The notes: generated by a model not told the origin, from the sequence alone. 64,000 bases of DNA from Pseudomonadota bacterium (GCA_021805825.1 JAJZEC010000004.1:1-64000), one strand, 5' to 3'; positions 1 to 9,235 are shown, numbered from the stretch's first letter. A program made the numbers and translations.

Positions 1-630
1 GCGGCGCGCGCGTCGACGCGAAGCGCCGCCGCGCGGCTGCGGGCCGCGCGTGCGCTGCAGGCCGTGCGCGCGCCGGTGTCCGGCACCGTCCTGTCGGTGG
101 AGGCGGCCGACGGCGAGCAGCTGCCGGCCGGGCAGGTGGTCGCGACCCTGCAGCCGCAGGGCAAGCTGTGGCTGCGGGCGCAGTACTACGGCGCCGACGC
201 CTCGCAACTGCATGTGGGCATGAGCGGGCGATTCCGGCCGGCAGGCGGCGCTCGGGCGGTGGCTGTCCAGGTCGTCGCGATCTCCGCAGCGCTGGCAGCC
301 GACGGCGGTCTGCGCGTCGGCCTGCTGCCGACGGGTGTGCGCAGCCCGCCGGGGTGGCGCAACGGCCAGTGGGGTTCGCTGGTGCTCGACGGCCCGGTGC
401 GCCCCATGGTGCTGGTGCCGACGCAGGCATTGATCCTCGACCGTGGGCACTGGTGGGTTCTGCTGCATACGCCCTCGGGCGACACCCCTCGCCGCGTCGT
501 TCCAGGTCCGGCCCGGGGCTGGCAGACGGCGATCGCATCCGGACTGTCCGCCGGCCAGCGGGTCGTGGTCACCGATGCCTTTCTGGAATACCACCGCGGC
601 ATCGCCAGCCGCTATACCCCGCCCGATTGA
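1..630 (+). CDS. RND efflux periplasmic adaptor subunit (HlyD/MFP family), 5' truncated by the window edge
   Basis: The frame is open from base 1, so the true start lies upstream; the visible part is the C-terminal ~209 residues. It opens with an Ala/Arg-rich stretch resembling the end of the alpha-helical hairpin, followed by RAPVSGTVLSVEAADGEQL, the second half of the lipoyl (barrel-sandwich) domain found in membrane-fusion adaptors, and then beta-barrel and membrane-proximal segments. Such proteins bridge an inner-membrane RND pump to an outer-membrane channel. It ends 6 bp before the pump gene, implying co-transcription. The substrate cannot be read from this fragment. Confidence 0.85.
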   Translation, partial: AARASTRSAAARLRAARALQAVRAPVSGTVLSVEAADGEQLPAGQVVATLQPQGKLWLRAQYYGADASQLHVGMSGRFRPAGGARAVAVQVVAISAALAADGGLRVGLLPTGVRSPPGWRNGQWGSLVLDGPVRPMVLVPTQALILDRGHWWVLLHTPSGDTPRRVVPGPARGWQTAIASGLSAGQRVVVTDAFLEYHRGIASRYTPPD

Positions 631-636
631 GCCACG

Positions 637-3600
637 ATGGCCTCCGACCTCTGGCTTCCCCGCCTGCTGCGACGCCGGGTGCTGTGGCTGCTCGTGCTGG
701 GCGCCGTGCTGGCCTGGGCGATCGATGCCTTCGTGCACACCCCGGTCGAGGTGCTGCCGAGTTTCGACTTCCCGCAGATCAGCGTCACCGCGCACCTGCC
801 CGGAACCACCGCCATCGAACTCGAGCATCTGGTGGTGCAGCCCCTGGAAAGCCAGATCCTGACCCTGACCGGCCTGCGCAGCGTGCGCTCCGTGATGGGC
901 AACGGCACTGTGCAGATCGGCGTGCGCTTTCGCCAGGGAAGCCGGGCGCAGGCCGATCTGCAGGCCGTCAACGGGGCCATCGACCGCGCCCGCGCGCGCC
1001 TGCCATCGCGCGCCCATCCGATCGCCCAGGTCATGGGCAACGCCATCAACGAGGTGGCCGACTACGCGGTGCGCATTCCCACCGGCATCGCGCCGGCCCG
1101 CGTGCAGCGCGCCATGCTGGCCAATGTCGCGCCAGCCCTGCGCGCCGTGCCCGGCGTGCAGTTCGTGCATGTGTACGGCGCGGGGGAGGAGTCGCTGTGG
1201 ATCCAGCCCGACCTGGACGCGATGCGGCGCTATGACGTCGGCGCCGAGGCCATCGTGCGCGCCGTGCGGGCGCAGGTGCTGCTCGAACCCGCCGGTTACC
1301 TGAACCTGGGGCACAACGACCTGCTCATCGAGGCGCGCAACCTGCCGGTGCACATCCGGGAACTGGAGGCGATCGCCGTGCCCACGCGGCGCGGGCCGGT
1401 TCCCCTGCGGGCGCTGGCCCGCGTGGTGCGGGCTGCGATGCCCACGCACGACGCGGTGCGCCTGGACGGGCGCCCCAGCGTGGCCCTGACGGTGTTCAAG
1501 CAGCCGGGAGCCTCCACGCGCAACGTCACGCAGGCCGTGCAGCAGGCGCTGGAGCAGGATCGATCCGCGCTGCCCGCCGGCGTGCGCTGGGTACGCATCT
1601 ATGACCAGGGACACCTGGTGCGCATCGTGGGAACCGACCTCGGCCGCAACCTGCTGCTGGGCGCGCTGCTCGCCGTGCTGCTGCTGTTCTGGGTGCTGGG
1701 CGCCGGACGGGGCATCCTGGTGCTGGCCCTGAGCATTCCGCTGTCGCTGGCCATCGCCATCGCCGCGCTGCACGCGCTGGGGCAAAGCCTGAACCTGATG
1801 ACCTTCGGCGCGCTGACGGTGGCGGTCGGCCTGCTCGCCGACGACGCGATCATCGTGCTGGAGAGCATCTACCACCGCTGGGAATCCGGCGACAGCCACG
1901 GGCAGGGCATCCGCGCGGGCCTGCGCAGCGTGGTCGTCCCGGATCTCACCGGCACGCTGAGCAACGTGGCGATCTACGTCCCGCTGCTGTTCGTCGGCGG
2001 TGTGGTCGGCCTGTTCTTCATCCCTTTCTCGCTGGCCATGATCCTGGCTCTGCTGGCCTCCCTGCTGGTGTCGCTGACCCTGATTCCGCTGGGCCTGCAT
2101 TTCCTCGGCGCGCAGGCCAGGCCCGGGACGCGCAGCGGCCAGCGCCTGCTGCACGCGCTGCTCCGCGCCAACGGGCGCCTGTTCGAGTGGGTCGCGCGCG
2201 CGCCGCGCCTGAGCCTGGCGCTGACCTTTGCTGTGCTGTGCCTCAGCCTGCTCGGGCTGCTGCTGGTGCCGATCAACTTTCTTCCGCTGCCCAACGAGGG
2301 TGTGCTGCTGGAATCCTTCACGCTGCCGCCCGGAGCCTCGCTGCTCGATACGCGCATGGCGGTGCGGCAGATCGCGGAGCGCCTGCTGCGCGACCCGGCG
2401 GTGGCGCATGTCTATGCCCGCATCGGCTCCTCGTCGGCGACGACCTACACGGAGCCTGCCTATGCCGGAGAGATCCAGGTCGCGCTCAAGCCTGGCGTCA
2501 GCGTGAACGCCCTCGACGCGATCGGGCGGCGCGTGCAGCGCGAATCCCGGTTGCCCGGCGTGCAGCTGGCGGTCGACACACCCACCATCGAGCGCGTCGG
2601 CGAGAGCCTGTCGGGCCTGCCGCAGCCCTTCGTGCTGCATGTGTTCGGCGCCAGCGTGCCGGTGCTGCGCGCCATCGCGCAGCGCGCCACCGCGCGCCTG
2701 CGCCGGGTTCCGGGGCTGGCCGACGTGTTCGACAACGACGGCTATCCGGTCACTCAGCTGCAGATCCAGCCGCGCCCACGGGCCTTGGCTGCGCAGGGGC
2801 TGACGCCGGCTTCGCTCTACGCCCAGTTGCATGCGCTGATCGCCGGCCAGGTGATCCGCCGCGTCCCCGAGGGCAACGTGCCGCTGAGCCTGTACATGCG
2901 TCTGGCCGATGCGCCGCAGCGTTCGCTGTCGGGGGTGGCGGCGCTGCCCCTGCGCACGGCGCAGGGCTGGACCGCACTGGACGAGCTGGCGCGGCTGCGG
3001 CTGGTGCAGACCCCGAACCAGATCCGGCACATCGCCGGCGCGCGCGCGCTCGACATCCTGGCCACGCCCACGCGCCCGCTGGGCAGCACCGAGGCCGCGG
3101 CGCGCAAGGCCTTGCGGGGGCTGCGACTGCCGCCCGGCTACCGCATTGCCTTCGGCGGGCTGGCAGCCCAGCTCGAGCAGGCCGCCATCGGCCTGCTGCT
3201 GGCCAGCCTGGCCGCCCTGGCGATCATGGTGGGCATCCTGCTGCTGCAGTTCGACGGCCTGTTGATCCCCGGCATCCTGCTGCTGGAGATCCCGCTGGCG
3301 CTGACCGGAGGCACGGTGGCGCTGGTGCTCAGCGGCGTGGGCCTGAACGCCACCGGGATGATCGGCTTCCTGACCCTGGTGGGCATCGGCCTGCGCCACT
3401 CCATCGTGCTGCTCGACCGCGCGCGCGCCAACGAGCACGCCGGCATGCCGCTGGAGCAGGCGGTACGCGAGGCCATCCAGGTGCGCTTCCGGCCCATCGT
3501 GCTCACCGCCGCCACCGCGATGCTGGGCATGCTGCCCACCGCGCTCGGCCTGGGCGAGGGCGCGGCGCCGGAGCAGGGGCTGGCGGTGGTGATTCTCGGT

Positions 3601-3708
3601 GGGCTGCTGTGGAGCGCGCTGCGCTCGACGAACCTGATTCCCGCGCTGTATCTGCACTGGCGCCGCAAGCAACTGGCCCGCCAGGCCTCGGTCGCGGCAG
3701 CGCGATGA
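637..3708 (+). CDS. RND efflux transporter permease (CzcA/CusA- or AcrB-like)
   Basis: The protein has 1,023 residues, the usual length of a single-chain RND pump, with two repeats of one transmembrane helix, a large periplasmic loop and further helices. The N-terminus has the conserved porter start (PVEVLPSFDFPQISVTAHLP). TM4 carries two Asp in AVGLLADDAIIVLES, consistent with proton relay. The C-terminal half ends with the family motif around RPIVLTAATAMLGMLPTALG. It would exchange protons for metal ions or organic compounds across the cell envelope together with the adjacent adaptor. The sequence is divergent enough that metal (HME) versus drug (HAE) specificity is open. No outer-membrane factor gene follows. 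Confidence 0.9.
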   Translation: MASDLWLPRLLRRRVLWLLVLGAVLAWAIDAFVHTPVEVLPSFDFPQISVTAHLPGTTAIELEHLVVQPLESQILTLTGLRSVRSVMGNGTVQIGVRFRQGSRAQADLQAVNGAIDRARARLPSRAHPIAQVMGNAINEVADYAVRIPTGIAPARVQRAMLANVAPALRAVPGVQFVHVYGAGEESLWIQPDLDAMRRYDVGAEAIVRAVRAQVLLEPAGYLNLGHNDLLIEARNLPVHIRELEAIAVPTRRGPVPLRALARVVRAAMPTHDAVRLDGRPSVALTVFKQPGASTRNVTQAVQQALEQDRSALPAGVRWVRIYDQGHLVRIVGTDLGRNLLLGALLAVLLLFWVLGAGRGILVLALSIPLSLAIAIAALHALGQSLNLMTFGALTVAVGLLADDAIIVLESIYHRWESGDSHGQGIRAGLRSVVVPDLTGTLSNVAIYVPLLFVGGVVGLFFIPFSLAMILALLASLLVSLTLIPLGLHFLGAQARPGTRSGQRLLHALLRANGRLFEWVARAPRLSLALTFAVLCLSLLGLLLVPINFLPLPNEGVLLESFTLPPGASLLDTRMAVRQIAERLLRDPAVAHVYARIGSSSATTYTEPAYAGEIQVALKPGVSVNALDAIGRRVQRESRLPGVQLAVDTPTIERVGESLSGLPQPFVLHVFGASVPVLRAIAQRATARLRRVPGLADVFDNDGYPVTQLQIQPRPRALAAQGLTPASLYAQLHALIAGQVIRRVPEGNVPLSLYMRLADAPQRSLSGVAALPLRTAQGWTALDELARLRLVQTPNQIRHIAGARALDILATPTRPLGSTEAAARKALRGLRLPPGYRIAFGGLAAQLEQAAIGLLLASLAALAIMVGILLLQFDGLLIPGILLLEIPLALTGGTVALVLSGVGLNATGMIGFLTLVGIGLRHSIVLLDRARANEHAGMPLEQAVREAIQVRFRPIVLTAATAMLGMLPTALGLGEGAAPEQGLAVVILGGLLWSALRSTNLIPALYLHWRRKQLARQASVAAAR

Positions 3709-3894
3709 GGCCTCCTTCGCTATGCTGTGCAGCGCCGATCCCCGCAACCCGCGTTCCCCCGTGTCGAAGCACAGTTCGCATCCAGGCCGGGACGGCAGCC
3801 AGTTCCACGGGCTGCCGTCGCCTTGCTCGCGTCGTTCGCGTCTCGAAGTTCCCTGCCGCGCGACGACGCGGGCCACGGCTGGGCCGGCCTGAAC

Positions 3895-4896
3895 ATGTTC
3901 GCGGGTTTTGCCGGTATCTGGACTCCGCTGCTGCCGCTGCGCGCGGTGGGAACGGCCCCGCGCGCGGTGGCGCTGGCCGGCGAACGGCTGGTGGTGTTCC
4001 GCCCGCAGCGCGGACAGGTCGCGGTGCTGCTCGACCGCTGTCCGCACCGCGGCGCGGCGCTTTCGCTGGGGCGCGTCACCGCGCAGGGCCTGCTCGAGTG
4101 CCCGTTCCATGGCTGGCAATTCGATGGCCACGGCCGCAACTGCCATGTTCCCCTCAACCCCGAGGCCAAGCTGTCGCGCCTGTCGGCGCAGGCGCTCGCG
4201 GTGCGTGTCCTCGGCGATCTGGTGTGGGTGTACACGGATCCGACGCGACCGGATCCGCCGCCACCGCAGCTTCCCGAGGCCCTGCATGCGGCGGGCCTGG
4301 CGCGCACCTACCTGGAACGCAACTGGCGCTGCCACTGGACGCGGGCGATGGAGAACATGCTCGACAGCCCGCACCTGCCGTTCGTGCACCGGCGCAGCAT
4401 CGGCAAGGCGCTGGCCCGCCAGATGAGCCCGCAATCGCGCATGGAGGTCAGCTGGGAGGCCACGCCGTGGGGCGGGCGCACGCGGGCCGTGGTCGACGGC
4501 CGCGACAACGGCGCCTTCCTCGAGTTCTACCGGCCCAACGTGATGGCGCTGCACATCCCCGTTCCGGGGCGGCATCTGCGCATCCACGCATTGGTGATCC
4601 CGGCGGAAGCCGGCCGCACGCGGCTGATCATCTGCCAGTCGCGCGACTTCGCGCGCGCGCGCTGGATGAACCCGCTGTTCTCCTGGATGAACAGCCGCAT
4701 CGCCGGCGAGGATCGCGCGGTGGTCGAGTCACTCGGCAGCGACGAGGTGCCGCCCGCGGCGGATCAGGCCTCGGTTGCCACCGACCGCGCAACCCTGCAG
4801 TTCCGCAAGTACTACTTCGAGTCGCTGCGCGACAGCAGCGTCCAGCGAGGCGAAGCTGGCGCGTGCGCCCCCGCTCAGTACTCCTCGACCTCGTAG
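3895..4896 (+). CDS. Rieske [2Fe-2S] aromatic ring-hydroxylating oxygenase-like alpha subunit
   Basis: Using the ATG at 3895, the 333-residue protein has a Rieske centre at Cys49-x-His51 and Cys69-x2-His72 (CPHRGA and CPFHGW). It also has a mononuclear-iron site, NMLDSPHLPFVH, supplying Asn154, Asp157, His160 and His165. This is the architecture of Rieske non-haem iron oxygenases. The frame is open back to a GTG at 3727, but those extra residues look non-coding (Ser/Arg/Pro-rich) and precede the conserved MFAGFAGIW start. No ferredoxin or reductase gene is nearby, so the electron donor must be encoded elsewhere. The 3' end overlaps the convergent mutarotase gene by 22 bp. The substrate is unknown. 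Confidence 0.8.
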   Translation: MFAGFAGIWTPLLPLRAVGTAPRAVALAGERLVVFRPQRGQVAVLLDRCPHRGAALSLGRVTAQGLLECPFHGWQFDGHGRNCHVPLNPEAKLSRLSAQALAVRVLGDLVWVYTDPTRPDPPPPQLPEALHAAGLARTYLERNWRCHWTRAMENMLDSPHLPFVHRRSIGKALARQMSPQSRMEVSWEATPWGGRTRAVVDGRDNGAFLEFYRPNVMALHIPVPGRHLRIHALVIPAEAGRTRLIICQSRDFARARWMNPLFSWMNSRIAGEDRAVVESLGSDEVPPAADQASVATDRATLQFRKYYFESLRDSSVQRGEAGACAPAQYSSTS

Positions 4897-5783
4897 CTCG
4901 CCCGCAGCACATGCTCGGCGTCGGGCTCGACGACGATGCGGTCGCGATCGACATTGCCGGCCTCGACACACAGCATGCGCTGCCAGCCGGCTCCCCGCAT
5001 GTCGGCCATGCGGCCGGCCCCTTCCAGCCAGGGGTTCCACACCACGGTGCTGCGCGAGCCCGACTTGCGCAGCAGGATCCGCCGCGACAGCACCGGATCG
5101 TCGAGCAGGCACTCGGAGGTCGTCGAGAGGAACATGCGGTCGATGGCTCGATCGCAGCGGACTTCGCCACGCTGCACCCCCTGACGCATGCCGTCGAGCT
5201 TGTCCACGAAGCTGGCGCCGTCCAGGCCGGCGAGGCGAACCTGACGCACGTCGCCGACCAGCAGGTAGGTGTGCAGCGCCTCGGTGATCTCGATCGCCTG
5301 CGTGCCCTGGTTGCGCGTGCGCAGTTCCAGGCTCAGGCGCGCGCCGACCTCGATGCGCAACGTAGCCTCGGCCGGCAGCAGAGGGAAGGGCAGGCCTTCG
5401 GGCTGGCGCATGCGCAGCGTCAGCGCGACCTCGTCACCGTCGCGTTGCGCCGCGCACAGCGCCCATTGCGCGGTGCGTGCGTAGCCATGCTGCACCGCGG
5501 ACGCGGCGCCGCTGCCGGCGCCGAACCATGGCCAGCACAGGGGAATGCCCCCGCGCAGCGCATGGCCGGGACGATGGATCGCCGCCTCCGAGACCCACAG
5601 CAGCGGCTGTCTGCAGGCTGCGCTGGCGTATTCGAGCAGTTGCGCGCCTTGCAGGCGGATGGTGGCGCTGGCCGCCGGTGTGCGCAGCCGCAGATCATGC
5701 AGGCCGTTGGGTGACCGCAGCAGGCAGACCGCGCCCTCGGTTCCGGGAATCGCTTCCATGACGGCCTTGGTTTCGGGGGGCAT
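4875..5783 (-). CDS. D-hexose-6-phosphate mutarotase (YeaD-like aldose 1-epimerase family)
   Basis: The 302-residue protein matches the YeaD group of galactose-mutarotase-like proteins, which interconvert alpha and beta anomers of glucose-6-phosphate and related sugars in the cytoplasm. Diagnostic stretches are LQGAQLLEYASA and the substrate-pocket segment ALRGGIPLCWPWFG; HGYARTAQW follows. It starts 16 bp after the cytochrome c gene stop and is the last gene of the apparent minus-strand copper/cytochrome operon, which is probably incidental. Its end overlaps the oppositely transcribed Rieske gene. Confidence 0.85.
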   Translation of the reverse strand: MPPETKAVMEAIPGTEGAVCLLRSPNGLHDLRLRTPAASATIRLQGAQLLEYASAACRQPLLWVSEAAIHRPGHALRGGIPLCWPWFGAGSGAASAVQHGYARTAQWALCAAQRDGDEVALTLRMRQPEGLPFPLLPAEATLRIEVGARLSLELRTRNQGTQAIEITEALHTYLLVGDVRQVRLAGLDGASFVDKLDGMRQGVQRGEVRCDRAIDRMFLSTTSECLLDDPVLSRRILLRKSGSRSTVVWNPWLEGAGRMADMRGAGWQRMLCVEAGNVDRDRIVVEPDAEHVLRASYEVEEY

Positions 5784-5799
5784 CCGGCACCCTGGTGCC

Positions 5800-6183
5800 T
5801 CAGGGCGCGTGGCCGGGATCCTGCGGGCCCGGCGCCTGGCTCAGCACCCAGCGCGCCAGATCCCTGGCCTGCGCCTCCGTCAGCACGCCCTGGGCGCCAC
5901 CGTAGGAGGGCATCGGAATGATGCCCCAGGTTCCGCTGTGGCCGTTCAGGATGGCCTGTTGCAGGGTGCGCACGGCATCCGGCCGGCCCTGCATGCGCGC
6001 AGCGATCGCGGCGTAGGACGGCGCGACCTTGGTGTGGTGCAGCGCGTGGCAGGCCAGGCACCCCGAGGAGCGGGCCAGCGCCAGCATCGCCGGCCCGTCG
6101 ACCGGCGCGGCGCGTGCTGCGCAGGCGGGCAGCGCGAGTCCGGCGAGCACTGTGCAGAAACGCGCGCGGGCCCGGGCGTGCAT
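5800..6183 (-). CDS. Small exported c-type cytochrome (class I, monohaem)
   Basis: With the ATG at 6183 the protein has 127 residues. A basic N-terminus and hydrophobic segment (VLAGLALPACAARAAP) form a Sec signal ending near Ala. The mature domain carries one haem-binding CLACH motif and the later segment IIPMPSYGGAQGVLTEA, whose Met is the likely sixth ligand. A longer in-frame start at 6219 would overlap the upstream sco gene. It lies 7 bp downstream of sco and is probably a periplasmic electron carrier linked to the cytochrome oxidase whose copper site the neighbours would mature. Confidence 0.85.
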   Translation of the reverse strand: MHARARARFCTVLAGLALPACAARAAPVDGPAMLALARSSGCLACHALHHTKVAPSYAAIAARMQGRPDAVRTLQQAILNGHSGTWGIIPMPSYGGAQGVLTEAQARDLARWVLSQAPGPQDPGHAP

Positions 6184-6190
6184 GGAAGGC

Positions 6191-6817
6191 TCAGTCCAGC
6201 AGCAACTGGCGCAGGTCATGGGCGATGGCCTGCGGTTTGGTCAAGTCCGAGCCGATCAGCATGCTGTGGCCCTGCTTGTCGAAGACGTAGATCGATGCGT
6301 TGTGGTTGACCACATAGTTCCCATGTGCGTCCTTCGGCCCGTAGCTGAAGGCGATGTGGTAGAGCTTGGTCGCGGCGACGACCTGATCCATCGTCCCGCG
6401 CAGCCCGATGGCCTGCGCGCTGAAGGCATGGGTGTAGGCCTTCAGGATCGGCAGGGTGTCACGTTCCGGATCGACCGAGACGAAGAGGATGCGCACGTCC
6501 TTGCCCGGCGGGCCGAGATCGGCGATGGCCGACGCCAGGTGCGACATGGTCAGCGGGCACACGTCCGGGCAGTGGGTGTAGCCGAAGTACAGCACCACGA
6601 CCTTGCCGCGGAAGTCCGAGGCCCGCACGGGCTTGCCGGTATCGGCCGAAACCATGTGGAACAACTTGAGGTTGGCCAGCACCATGCTGACATTGCTCAT
6701 GTCCCAGTGCAGGGGCTTCCTGCGGCCGCAGCCGGCCAGCGGCAGCAGCAGCGTCGCGGCCAGCGCGGCGCACAGCGCGACGCGCGGCCAGGTCCGCCCG
6801 CGCGGTGGTGTGTTCAT
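6191..6817 (-). CDS. SCO1/SenC family copper chaperone for cytochrome oxidase
   Basis: The 208-residue protein has an N-terminal hydrophobic/lipoprotein-like segment (LLLPLAGCGRR, a possible lipobox Cys) and a thioredoxin fold. The SCO motif YFGYTHCPDVCPLTM provides two Cys in CxxxC, and the distal His comes from VVNHNASIYVFDKQG. SCO proteins deliver copper to, or reduce, the CuA site of cytochrome c oxidase subunit II. The ATG at 6817 is preferred over a GTG at 6841 that sits almost against the pcuC stop. It is flanked by a PCuAC chaperone and a cytochrome c, which supports the same role. Confidence 0.9.
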   Translation of the reverse strand: MNTPPRGRTWPRVALCAALAATLLLPLAGCGRRKPLHWDMSNVSMVLANLKLFHMVSADTGKPVRASDFRGKVVVLYFGYTHCPDVCPLTMSHLASAIADLGPPGKDVRILFVSVDPERDTLPILKAYTHAFSAQAIGLRGTMDQVVAATKLYHIAFSYGPKDAHGNYVVNHNASIYVFDKQGHSMLIGSDLTKPQAIAHDLRQLLLD

Positions 6818-6845
6818 GCCATCAGCGTGCGTCGCCACCACGGGC

Positions 6846-7355
6846 TCAATGGCTGGCAGGCATGGGCATCGAGCTGGCGCTGCCGCTGGCGTCGGGCTTG
6901 CGCACCAGGAAGCGCACCTGCAGGCTCGATCCTCCGGCGAAGCGCAGGGTCACCGGAACCTGGTCACCGGGCCGGATCCCATGCCGGGGTTGCATCAGCA
7001 TGATGTGGTAGCCGCCCGGCTGGAAGGCGAAGTCGGCGCCGGCCGGGATGACGATCCGGGGCACCGCAAGCATGCGCATGGTGCCGCCCTGCATCACACT
7101 GTGGTGCAGCATCACCTGGCCATAGTCGGGGCTGGAGGCGCCGACCAGGTCGACCGCGCGCGACGAAAGGTTGTGCAGGCGCACGTAGCCGCCCGCCGGC
7201 AGCCCGGCCGGCAGCCAGCGGATCCAGGCGTCGCGAGCCTGCACCGGGGCGGGTGCGGCCGCGCAGGCCAGCGTGGGCATGGCCGTGGCGCCGAACGCCA
7301 GCAGCGCCAGGCACAGGCGACGGGAGGTGGAAAGGCGAGCGCGCGACGGTTGCAT
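6846..7355 (-). CDS. Periplasmic copper chaperone PCuAC
   Basis: The 169-residue protein has a signal peptide (ALLAFGATAMPTLACAAAP) and a cupredoxin-like PCuAC domain. The Cu(I) ligand set H(M)x10Mx21HxM is recognisable in MLHHSVMQGGTMRM and GGYHIMLMQPRHG. PCuAC hands Cu(I) to the CuA centre of cytochrome oxidase in cooperation with SCO. It is the first gene of a minus-strand run pcuC-sco-cytochrome c-mutarotase with gaps of 28, 7 and 16 bp. Confidence 0.9.
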   Translation of the reverse strand: MQPSRARLSTSRRLCLALLAFGATAMPTLACAAAPAPVQARDAWIRWLPAGLPAGGYVRLHNLSSRAVDLVGASSPDYGQVMLHHSVMQGGTMRMLAVPRIVIPAGADFAFQPGGYHIMLMQPRHGIRPGDQVPVTLRFAGGSSLQVRFLVRKPDASGSASSMPMPASH

Positions 7356-7403
7356 GGCGGATCTGGCGGGCAGCGGTGGGACGGGAGTGCGGCAGGGGGC
7401 GGG

Positions 7404-7451
7404 ACAGGCAACGGCACAGGCAACGGCACAGGCAACGGCACAGGCAACGGG
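7404..7451. repeat. Four tandem copies of a 12-bp unit (acaggcaacggc)
   Basis: Four head-to-tail 12-bp units lie between the divergent pcuC (start 7355) and acyl-CoA synthetase (start 7538) genes; the last base of the fourth unit differs. A possible -10 element (TATAGT, 7486-7491) lies downstream on the plus strand. The array could be a slippage-prone microsatellite that changes promoter spacing, but no function is shown. Confidence 0.8.
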
Positions 7452-7537
7452 CCCGGCGGGCGGCCGGCCAAGCTCCGGGGGGAACTATAGTCTGTCCGAC
7501 CCGGCCGCGCTCGGCGGCCGCCGCAAGGGAGCCGACC

Positions 7538-9190
7538 ATGGATCGACCGGATCATGCCCAGGCAGTCGCCGCCTTCGACCTGCAGCGTGCGCAGGCGGCA
7601 TTCGCCGGGGATTTCGAGCACGGCATCAATGCCTGCGTCGAGTGCTGCGACCGCTGGGCCGATGACGCGGCGCGGGTGGCGCTGCATTGGCGCCGCGCCG
7701 ACGAGCGCGGCGCTGCGGCGCCGGGCTGGGTGCGGCTTGGCGCGGGCGGCGCGCTGAGTTTTGCCGAGCTCCGTGCGGCCTCGGCTCGCTTTGCCACCCT
7801 GCTCGCGGCGCAGGGCATCGGTGCCTCCGACGTGGTTGCCGCGATGCTGCCGCGCACGCCCGAGCTGCTCGCGGTGATCCTTGGCTGCTGGCGCGCCGGC
7901 GCTGTCTACCAGCCGCTGTTCACCGCCTTCGGCCCGCAGGCGGTGGCCCATCGGCTGCGCATGAGCGGTGCGCGCATGGTCGTGACCGACGCGGCCAACC
8001 GCGCCAAGCTCGAGGGCCTGGAGGGCTTGCGCGTGGGAGTGCTGGCCGACGAGGTTTCGCCCCCCGATCTGGATCTGCGCGCCGAGCTGGCCCGCCGCAG
8101 CGACCGCTTCGATCCGGTGATGCGCCGCGGCGAGGATCGGTTCCTGATGATGTCCACCTCGGGAACGACCGGCGCGGCCAAGGGGGTTCCGGTGCCTCTG
8201 CACGCCTTGCTCAACTTTCGCGCCTACATGGTCGATGCCGTCGACCTGCAGCCGCAGGATCGCTACTGGAACATCGCCGACCCCGGCTGGGCCTACGGCC
8301 TGTACTACGCGGTCACCGGCCCGCTGCTCCTCGGACACGCGACGACCTTCTACGACGGCCCCTTCAGTGCCGAAAGCACCTGGCGCCTGCTGCGCGAACT
8401 GGAGATCAGCAACCTGGCCGGCGCGCCCACCGCGTTTCGCCTGCTGATTGCCGCGGGCGCCGAGGCGGCGGCGCCGTTCCGGGGACGCTTGCGCTGCGTC
8501 AGCAGCGCCGGCGAGCCGCTCAACCCGGAGGTCATCCGCTGGTTCGACGCCCACCTGCAGGCGCCCATCCGCGACCACTACGGCCAGACCGAACTGGGCA
8601 TGGTGGTGAACAACCACCATGGGCTGCGGCATGTCGTGCACCCCGGCGCGGCCGGCCTGCCGATGCCCGGCTACCGCATCTGCGTGCTCGATGCCGAGGA
8701 TCGCGAGCTCGGCCCCGGGCAGCCCGGGGAACTGGCGGTGGACACCGAGCGTTCGCCGCTGTTCTGGTTCCGCGGTTACCTCGGGCAGCCGGCGCCCGGG
8801 CGCTACTACCGCAGTGGCGACAGCGTCGAGTGGACGCCGGACGGCCATATCGCGTTCATCGGGCGCGCCGACGACGTGATCACCTCGGCCGGTTACCGCA
8901 TCGGCCCCTTCGAAGTCGAGAGCGCGCTGCTGGAGCACCCCGCGGTGGTGGAGGTGGCTGTGGTGGGCAAGCCCGACGCCCAGCGCACCGAGATCGTCAA
9001 GGCCTTTGTGGTTCCCGCCGCGGGCTGCGTCGCCGATTCCGCGCTGGCCGAGGAGTTGGCCCGCTTCGTCAAGACCCGGCTGTCGGCGCATGCCTATCCG
9101 CGGGAGATCGAGTTCGTCGCCCAACTGCCGAAGACGCCCAGCGGCAAGGTGCAGCGCTTCCTGCTGCGCCGCGCCGCGCCGCCGATGTAG
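7538..9190 (+). CDS. AMP-forming acyl-CoA synthetase (acetyl/propionyl-CoA synthetase-like)
   Basis: The 550-residue protein has the ANL-superfamily core: P-loop STSGTTGAAKGVP, the adenine-binding DHYGQTELGM, the hinge SAGYRIGPFEVES, and the C-terminal lysine motif PKTPSGKVQRFLLR. The N-terminus (FEHGINACVECCDRW) resembles the acetyl-CoA synthetase N-terminal region. The enzyme activates a short- or medium-chain acid with ATP and CoA; the exact chain length cannot be read. The ATG at 7538 is preceded by AAGGGAG. It is followed by a TPR gene 45 bp downstream. Confidence 0.85.
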   Translation: MDRPDHAQAVAAFDLQRAQAAFAGDFEHGINACVECCDRWADDAARVALHWRRADERGAAAPGWVRLGAGGALSFAELRAASARFATLLAAQGIGASDVVAAMLPRTPELLAVILGCWRAGAVYQPLFTAFGPQAVAHRLRMSGARMVVTDAANRAKLEGLEGLRVGVLADEVSPPDLDLRAELARRSDRFDPVMRRGEDRFLMMSTSGTTGAAKGVPVPLHALLNFRAYMVDAVDLQPQDRYWNIADPGWAYGLYYAVTGPLLLGHATTFYDGPFSAESTWRLLRELEISNLAGAPTAFRLLIAAGAEAAAPFRGRLRCVSSAGEPLNPEVIRWFDAHLQAPIRDHYGQTELGMVVNNHHGLRHVVHPGAAGLPMPGYRICVLDAEDRELGPGQPGELAVDTERSPLFWFRGYLGQPAPGRYYRSGDSVEWTPDGHIAFIGRADDVITSAGYRIGPFEVESALLEHPAVVEVAVVGKPDAQRTEIVKAFVVPAAGCVADSALAEELARFVKTRLSAHAYPREIEFVAQLPKTPSGKVQRFLLRRAAPPM

Positions 9191-9235
9191 TAAGGTGGCA
9201 GTCATCGCCTGCCCACGCCACGGGAGCCCTGCCGC

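Noticed and set aside
3727..3894. GTG-initiated N-terminal extension of the Rieske protein
   Set aside because: The extra 56 residues are Ser/Arg/Pro-rich and unlike the family; the ATG at 3895 begins the conserved region.
2187..5714. Very long open plus-strand frame across the pump, Rieske and mutarotase genes
   Set aside because: Its translation is Arg/Ala/Pro/Gly-rich with no domain, and it runs over well-supported genes in other frames; it is a high-GC artefact.
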